Shown: positions 14,780 through 18,765 of the stretch, in pieces
Position numbering within the stretch: the stretch's first letter is position 1
Layout of the letters: each line of letters begins with the position of its first letter
Assembly: GCA_945897695.1 (NCBI GenBank)
Contig: CAMDGW010000019.1
Span: 1-18,765 of the forward strand
Length of the DNA: 18,765 nt
Direction: 5' to 3'
Source: Pseudobacteriovorax antillogorgiicola
GTDB taxonomy: Bacteria; Bdellovibrionota_B; Oligoflexia; Oligoflexales; RGVZ01
Translations under genes and position numbers: made by a program
Notes under the pieces: model-generated
The model's input: the letters and a program-made list of their open reading frames with translations, nothing else
Told to the model about the DNA's origin: nothing
Databases searched by the model: none

Positions 14780-15343
14780 ATGGATTTCAGTTCTGCTTTA
14801 GCGGGTGTGTTGCCGCTGCTTGCGTTTGCGATTATTGATATTTTCGCGGGCATGCGGGCTGCGATCATTGCAGCAATTGTGATTGCAGCTTTGGAAGCTG
14901 GTTTGAGCTGGTACTCGATGGGTGAGGTTGACAGCCTTACCTGGATTTCTCTCGGTCTAGTCCTCGTCTTGGGTGCGATCAGTTATCGCATGAAAGATGC
15001 CCGCTTATTCAAATTCCAGCCTGTCGTTTTGGCCGGGGTATTGGTCGTTGTTTTTGCTTGGTTCCAATGGCAGGGGTCGCCGTTGCTTGTTCAGATGATG
15101 CCGAAGGTGGCTAAACTTCTTTCCCCTGAGCAACAGGCGCTTATAGGAGATGAAAGAATGATCAAAAGTATGGCCCGCCTGGATTTCATGATGATTGGGG
15201 TGTTCTTTGCCCACGGAGTGCTGGTTGCATGGTCTGCTCTTCGTAAAAGTACGTTACACTGGATAATTATGAGGGGCGTTGGGATCTATGTGTTGATGGT
15301 CGTGGCTATCCTTCTGAATCTATTGATCGCGCCAACATGGTGA
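14780..15343 (+). CDS. yciB: Polytopic inner-membrane protein, YciB/septation protein A-like
   Basis: The 187-residue protein is mostly hydrophobic, with about five or six predicted membrane segments and no signal peptide. The order of elements resembles YciB (IspA/septation protein A): an N-terminal LLAFAIIDIFAGMRAA helix, a helical pair around WISLGLVLVLGAISYR, then LFKFQPVVLAGVLVVVFAW and a PLLVQMMPK segment. The latter two correspond to the FIKWK.TV and KPLIQRMLGK parts of YciB. YciB acts in the cell envelope in links with division and elongation, though its biochemical role is unclear. A GGGGAG site lies 5 bases before the ATG. The match is by pattern only and a different membrane family is possible. 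Nothing ties it functionally to sthA, from which it diverges. Confidence 0.55.
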   Translation: MDFSSALAGVLPLLAFAIIDIFAGMRAAIIAAIVIAALEAGLSWYSMGEVDSLTWISLGLVLVLGAISYRMKDARLFKFQPVVLAGVLVVVFAWFQWQGSPLLVQMMPKVAKLLSPEQQALIGDERMIKSMARLDFMMIGVFFAHGVLVAWSALRKSTLHWIIMRGVGIYVLMVVAILLNLLIAPTW

Positions 15344-15406
15344 ATGTGTTCACAAGGTTTATATCCCTGCAAGGCACAAAAAACCTTAAATCTGACAATT
15401 CAAAAG

Positions 15407-15436
15407 TTGGCGCGCAAATCCAGTAAGTGATATTCT
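15407..15436 (+). promoter_or_regulatory. Candidate promoter for the MinD-like/HTH/rluD unit
   Basis: TTGGCG (15407-15412) and TATTCT (15431-15436) lie 18 bases apart, and the -10 is preceded by TGA, giving an extended -10. Transcription would start near 15443, about 100 bases before the ATG at 15545, and includes the hairpin at 15464-15503. Confidence 0.45.
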
Positions 15437-15463
15437 AGTGTCCTATCAAAAATAGAGAGTGAG

Positions 15464-15503
15464 ATCATGAATCTGTGAGGTCAAGGGCCTTGAAACTCAT
15501 GAT
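15464..15503 (+). other. Two-tier inverted repeat in the leader of the MinD-like gene
   Basis: ATCATGA (15464-15470) pairs with TCATGAT (15497-15503). Inside it TCAAGG (15481-15486) and CCTTGA (15488-15493) form a second inverted repeat around one central base. The leader RNA could fold into a hairpin with an internal loop about 40 bases before the start codon. No T-tract follows, so it is not a terminator. It might instead be an operator. A three-codon frame (ATG AAT CTG TGA) starts at 15468 within it. No known riboswitch class is recognised. Confidence 0.35.
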
Positions 15504-15544
15504 GTCGGGCATGTTCAAAGCGAAATCTTGCGAGGGACCTGACG

Positions 15545-16681
15545 ATGATGCAGCATGTGAGCCATTCGATTATCAGCTCTCCGAGCCCTGATGCTAAAAT
15601 TAATTTACCGATCATGCCAGAACAGGGTCCTATTGATTTGCCAACGCAGGTCATGACGCAGCGGCACAGGAGCTGGGTTCAAGGATTACCGCCACAGTGC
15701 GTTGCGCCAACTGAATCGAGGCCATTGATTATCGCAGTTGGCGGCGGCAAAGGTGGAGTTGGTAAGAGTTTGCTCTCTGCAAATCTGGCGGCTAGGCTTG
15801 CCAGGATGGGATTGAAAGTCGCCGCCCTTGATCTTGATTGTGGTGGCGCAAATTTGCACACTTATTTTGGTATGAGCTCTGTGCCAGCCCATCTTGGTGA
15901 CTGGCTGGTTCATGGAAAGACTGATCTCGCTGGAGTCCTGGCGCCAACGACGGTGGAAGGGTTGCACATTGCATCATCTCAGCGCGATGACGTTTGGGCC
16001 GTCTCGGACTGTCTGTCTGGCAAAGGTCTTGGTGATCTATGGAATGGCATCACGAGCCTAGGGGATTTGGGATACCACGTTGTACTGCTTGATCTTGGTG
16101 CCGGGACTAGCCGTCAGACTATTGACATGTTTTGCTGTGCCCATGCGGGTATTGTAACGGCGCTTCCAGAGCCCACATCCGTGGAAAATGCTTACTTGTT
16201 CATGCGCACAGCCTTGATGCGCCTTCTGAGTCACTCTGCCAATCGACTGGGCATGACAGATGAGGGAGCAGCGATTGTTTCTTTTTTAACCACAGAGCAG
16301 CCTGGAGTCCCGGCCCGCAGTTATACAGAAAAGTTAAGGCTGCTTTATCAGAGTAATCCTGCTAGTGTCGGAGCAATAGCTGCAGCGCTTTCCGGCCGTT
16401 TGCTCGGGATCATGATCAATCAGACAAGGTCTCAGGCGGACATCGATATTGGCAAAGCCATGGAAATGGCAGCGCAGAGGTATTTTGGTTTTACTGCGGC
16501 TTACCTAGGTTACCTCAACTATGACGAGGCTGCTTGGAAGAGCCTTCGCAACAAGCGGTTGCTGTTATTGGACTTTCCCCAGTCCGTCATCGTAAGGCGG
16601 CTTACGGAAGCAACCAACATCTTGCTGAAGCAGTGCGGCATTACGGTTGGGCATGGAAGCAGAATGGGAATCACGTACTGA
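15545..16681 (+). CDS. MinD/ParA-family ATPase (FlhG-like)
   Basis: The 378-residue protein has a Pro-rich, poorly conserved N-terminal extension of about 60 residues. A deviant Walker A motif, GGGKGGVGKS (66-75), follows with the signature Lys69 and the phosphate-binding Lys74. LDLDCGGANLHTYFG (95-109) is the switch region of MinD-type proteins and VVLLDLGAG the Walker B strand. Such ATPases dimerise on ATP and position structures such as flagella, division sites or chromosomes. No clear amphipathic membrane-targeting helix is seen at the C terminus. Two ATGs (15545, 15548) share a GAGGG site upstream. The next gene, 38 bases downstream, is a J-like/HTH protein, so a FlhG-like partner ATPase is a fair guess, but no flagellar gene is in the window to support it. 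Confidence 0.82.
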   Translation: MMQHVSHSIISSPSPDAKINLPIMPEQGPIDLPTQVMTQRHRSWVQGLPPQCVAPTESRPLIIAVGGGKGGVGKSLLSANLAARLARMGLKVAALDLDCGGANLHTYFGMSSVPAHLGDWLVHGKTDLAGVLAPTTVEGLHIASSQRDDVWAVSDCLSGKGLGDLWNGITSLGDLGYHVVLLDLGAGTSRQTIDMFCCAHAGIVTALPEPTSVENAYLFMRTALMRLLSHSANRLGMTDEGAAIVSFLTTEQPGVPARSYTEKLRLLYQSNPASVGAIAAALSGRLLGIMINQTRSQADIDIGKAMEMAAQRYFGFTAAYLGYLNYDEAAWKSLRNKRLLLLDFPQSVIVRRLTEATNILLKQCGITVGHGSRMGITY

Positions 16682-16719
16682 AAATTTCACCATTTGATCT
16701 GAATGGGAGGGTCTTAATT

Positions 16720-17457
16720 ATGAATCATATAAATCTTTCAAACCCGGCAAATGACTCAGGACTGCCGCTGGCAGCTGTACTCGCCCAACCGAACTTTTAT
16801 GAAATCTTGAACGTTGATACGAACGCATCACGTTTGATGATTCGCGAGTCCTATCTTCGTCTGAAGAATGTCTATACCAACGGTGGGGATGGACTTTACG
16901 GGGTTGCTGGAGAGGCTGACTTAGCTCGGCACATAGGTGAACTTGAGTCGGCCTTTGAGGTGTTGAATGACGACACTCGTCGTGCAGAATACGACCGTAA
17001 GCTTGTTGGCGGTGTCTTAGCCACGAAGTCACCCGACTGGAATATTGAGGCTGAGTCTTGGGCTCCCGCGGTTTCCTCCCCAGTTGGCAATGAAGTCATT
17101 CAGACGAGCCGCAGCACACTCAAAGTGACTAGAACCCACGCTAATGGTTGTTATAACAAAGACTTACAGGAAAAGCTCAGTCAGGCAATGGAAGACGGCG
17201 ACATCGGTGACGGTTCGATTCTTGTACGTTTAAGGGAGCTGGTCGGAGTGAACCAGCAAGAAATTCAGGAGCGAACCAAGATTTTGCTTGAGTATATTCG
17301 CGGAATGGAGAACAACCGGTTCGACTGCCTGCCTCAGGTGGTCTACGTTAAGGGGTTCATGCGTAGTTACCTGCGCTACCTCAACGTTCCAAACCTGGAA
17401 AAAATCGTAAGCGCCTATGCGGCGCGGCTAGAGGCTTGGCAAGCAGGACAAAAATAA
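16720..17457 (+). CDS. J-domain-like protein with C-terminal RodZ-type helix-turn-helix
   Basis: The 245-residue protein has two parts. Residues 25-95 follow the DnaJ J-domain pattern (NFYEILNVDTNAS, RESYLRLKNVY, then AFEVLNDDTRRAEYDRKL), but the HPD tripeptide that stimulates Hsp70 is missing; TNGGDG stands in its place. Residues about 165-240 form a RodZ/HTH_25-type domain: LRELVGVNQQEIQERTKI, then CLPQVVYVKGFMRSYLRYLNV. No membrane segment follows, unlike RodZ, so it is probably cytoplasmic. ATG 16720 is selected because GGGAGGG lies 8 bases upstream; the frame is open further upstream only as an overlap with the ATPase gene. It lies between the MinD-like ATPase and rluD, overlapping the latter by one base. 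DNA binding or scaffolding with the ATPase is inferred. Confidence 0.75.
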   Translation: MNHINLSNPANDSGLPLAAVLAQPNFYEILNVDTNASRLMIRESYLRLKNVYTNGGDGLYGVAGEADLARHIGELESAFEVLNDDTRRAEYDRKLVGGVLATKSPDWNIEAESWAPAVSSPVGNEVIQTSRSTLKVTRTHANGCYNKDLQEKLSQAMEDGDIGDGSILVRLRELVGVNQQEIQERTKILLEYIRGMENNRFDCLPQVVYVKGFMRSYLRYLNVPNLEKIVSAYAARLEAWQAGQK

Positions 17458-18503
17458 TGACATCACCGGTTCAAGAAATCATTGTAACGCCCCTCATCGA
17501 GGGGCGTAGTCGTTTAGATGTGTACTTGGCGAGCGCACTTTCCGGAGTCTCCCGAAGCAAGGCTCAGGAGATGATTGCTGCCGGTCTGGTTTCGGTCAAT
17601 GGACAGCCGGTAAACTCGAAATTCCAGGTGAAGACCGGTGACGTTATTCGCTTTCAGACGCTTGCGCCAGTGCGGTCTGCTCTTGAACCTATCAACATGC
17701 ATTTGGATATACTTTTCGAAGATGATGTGTTGTTAGTGTTAAATAAACCGGCAGGTGTTGCTGTTCATCCTGGAGCTGGTGAAAAAGGGGCCACGATCGT
17801 CAACGGTTTGCTCTATTACTGCAAAAATCTAGGACAGGGTCGATCTGAGGACGATGAGTTTGACGATTCGCCAGAGCGTCCTGGAATTGTGCATCGCTTG
17901 GATAAAGATACAACTGGGGTGATGGTTGTCGCTAAGACTGATATGGCTCATGCGCACCTGTCAAAGCAGTTTCATGACAAGACAAATTTTCGCCAGTACG
18001 TGACGTTAATGAATGGTCCTTTTCCAGAGGGAGACTGGGTAAGGGATAGTTATTTGCACCGGGATCCCAGGGAGCGTACTCGGTTTGCATCCATGGATGT
18101 CAACGTCTATGAACACAAAAAACAGCGGGAGGGTGGTGATCCCCTTCCCGGGTACCGATTTGCCCGAACTGTGTTCAAACGCGAGGCTCTTTACGGTCAT
18201 CTGATATCGTTAGTTAGTTTAAAGCTACATACCGGACGTACCCATCAGATTCGTCTTCATGCTCGCGACCTAGGTTGTCCGATCCTAGGTGATCAAACTT
18301 ATGGCAAGCCGCCCATTGCCCTGGGGCGTTCTATTTTTAATCATGACCTAGAGTTGTTGCTGGCAAGTATCGAACGTCAAATGCTTCATGCTTGGGTTTT
18401 AGGGTTTACCCATCCGATTTCAGGAAATTGGCTGCAATTCGAGGCGCCTCTGCCGGAAGATTTTGCCGGTCTGGTGCGGCTTTTAGAGCCTTACAAAATA
18501 TAG
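17457..18503 (+). CDS. rluD: RluA/RluD-family 23S rRNA pseudouridine synthase
   Basis: The 348-residue enzyme converts specific uridines in RNA, most likely 23S rRNA, to pseudouridine. An S4 RNA-binding domain (about 18-75, SRLDVYLASAL...VSVNG) precedes the catalytic domain. LNKPAGVAVHPG (95-106) and GIVHRLDKDTTGVMVVAK (143-160, catalytic Asp149) are hallmark motifs, and GRTHQIRLHARDLG closes the active site. An acidic insert (SEDDEFDDSPE, 130-140) comes just before the catalytic loop. ATG 17457 overlaps the preceding stop as TAATG, and AGGA lies 8 bases upstream, so translation is probably coupled. An in-frame ATG at 17436 inside the HTH gene is less likely. RluD versus RluC or RluA target specificity is not certain. 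Confidence 0.92.
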   Translation: MTSPVQEIIVTPLIEGRSRLDVYLASALSGVSRSKAQEMIAAGLVSVNGQPVNSKFQVKTGDVIRFQTLAPVRSALEPINMHLDILFEDDVLLVLNKPAGVAVHPGAGEKGATIVNGLLYYCKNLGQGRSEDDEFDDSPERPGIVHRLDKDTTGVMVVAKTDMAHAHLSKQFHDKTNFRQYVTLMNGPFPEGDWVRDSYLHRDPRERTRFASMDVNVYEHKKQREGGDPLPGYRFARTVFKREALYGHLISLVSLKLHTGRTHQIRLHARDLGCPILGDQTYGKPPIALGRSIFNHDLELLLASIERQMLHAWVLGFTHPISGNWLQFEAPLPEDFAGLVRLLEPYKI

Positions 18504-18510
18504 GTTCGCC

Positions 18511-18539
18511 TTGTTATTGAAAATAAAATGCGTCAGAAT
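18511..18539 (+). promoter_or_regulatory. Weak candidate promoter before the last gene
   Basis: TTGTTA (18511-18516) and CAGAAT (18534-18539) are 17 bases apart with four consensus matches each. They overlap a hairpin that may end the rluD transcript, so the last gene could have its own promoter. Confidence 0.25.
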
Positions 18540-18558
18540 AGGGAGATCTGGCATTTTA
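18524..18558 (+). terminator. Hairpin after rluD, possible weak terminator
   Basis: TAAAATGC (18524-18531) pairs with GCATTTTA (18551-18558), and inside it CAGA (18534-18537) pairs with TCTG (18547-18550) after a 2-base bulge. It starts 20 bases after the rluD stop. Beyond the stem there is no T-run, so termination would rely on the TTTTA in the right arm. A regulatory hairpin for the following gene is the alternative. Confidence 0.4.
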
Positions 18559-18590
18559 GAGACCATTTCATGTTGTGGGGGATTAGCAAC

Positions 18591-18765
18591 ATGCAGCGCA
18601 TTTATCTCAATTTTATCAGTTTTGCCCTGCTTGGGGCTGCTGGTACGTCATTCGGGGTTGTCGCTGAGTCTGCAGCAGAGACCAACCAAGAGATGATCGT
18701 CTTGACCGTCGATAAGTCACGTAGTCAGGCATTTTTAGGAACATTACCGGAAGAGTCCGGCAATT
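18591..18765 (+). CDS. N-terminal part of an exported protein (runs off window)
   Basis: ATG 18591 has a GGGGGA site 8 bases upstream and opens a frame that continues to the window end, 58 complete codons. The first residues, MQRIYLNFISFALLGAAG, and the following stretch to about VVAESAA look like a signal peptide with an A-x-A-like cleavage region. The mature part begins ETNQEMIVLTVDKSRSQAFL. A short beta-strand ending in VDKS and followed by a strand is seen near the start of many L,D-transpeptidase (YkuD) proteins, but the catalytic HGT and Cys motifs would lie beyond the window. I treat that as a weak hint only. Confidence 0.6.
   Translation, partial: MQRIYLNFISFALLGAAGTSFGVVAESAAETNQEMIVLTVDKSRSQAFLGTLPEESGN

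Noticed and set aside
15499..15591. 30-codon frame beginning in the leader hairpin and overlapping the MinD-like gene start
   Set aside because: No ribosome site and no recognisable peptide; probably a chance frame in the leader.
18511..18696. Open frame just after rluD in a different frame from the exported protein
   Set aside because: Its start is not ATG and lacks a ribosome site, whereas ATG 18591 in another frame has GGGGGA upstream and opens with a clear signal peptide.

Overview
The window looks like chromosomal DNA of a Gram-negative bacterium of moderate GC, most like the Bdellovibrionota/Oligoflexia or classical Deltaproteobacteria. The lineage is an inference from three things: outer-membrane-type proteins, SthA- and YciB-like housekeeping genes, and a MinD-like ATPase followed by a J-like/RodZ-type HTH protein. 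No transposase, integrase, tRNA, rRNA or CRISPR array was seen. Genes are densely packed and no gap exceeds about 250 bases.

Layout. (1) 1-264: the 3' end of an unrecognised gene, facing the next cluster across a bidirectional terminator. (2) 337-6532, minus strand, read from high to low coordinates: a tight operon fabG - long acyl carrier protein - double-hotdog dehydratase - active ketosynthase - ketosynthase homologue lacking every catalytic residue - acpS - thioester-reductase-like SDR. fabI (6779-7588) lies just upstream on the same strand behind its own hairpin. Together these form an almost self-contained type II fatty-acid/polyketide-like elongation machine: condense, reduce, dehydrate, enoyl-reduce, with its own carrier, carrier-activating enzyme and a possible reductive release enzyme. 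No starter ketosynthase (FabH) or malonyl transferase (FabD) is present, so starter and extender units probably come from primary metabolism. (3) 7798-11910, minus strand: two exported proteins, a barrel-like protein and a large zinc-metallopeptidase/propeller/barrel protein, in one operon. (4) 12100-13149: a tRNA-dihydrouridine synthase divergent from (3). (5) 13171-14625: an SthA-type transhydrogenase, convergent with (4). (6) 14780-18765, plus strand: a YciB-like membrane protein, then a MinD/FlhG-like ATPase, a J-like plus RodZ-type HTH protein and an RluD-type pseudouridine synthase in one unit, then the start of an exported protein.

The most interesting element is the lipid operon. The order carrier, dehydratase, ketosynthase, ketosynthase homologue recalls the rhizobial acpXL-fabZXL-fabF2XL-fabF1XL very-long-chain fatty acid locus. 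The active/inactive ketosynthase pair also recalls KS-alpha/KS-beta (chain-length factor) pairs of type II polyketide synthases. A dedicated acyl-ACP product, possibly released as an aldehyde or alcohol or attached to an envelope lipid, is the best inference. The product cannot be named from sequence. Several palindromes and repeats upstream of fabG and fabI suggest regulated expression.
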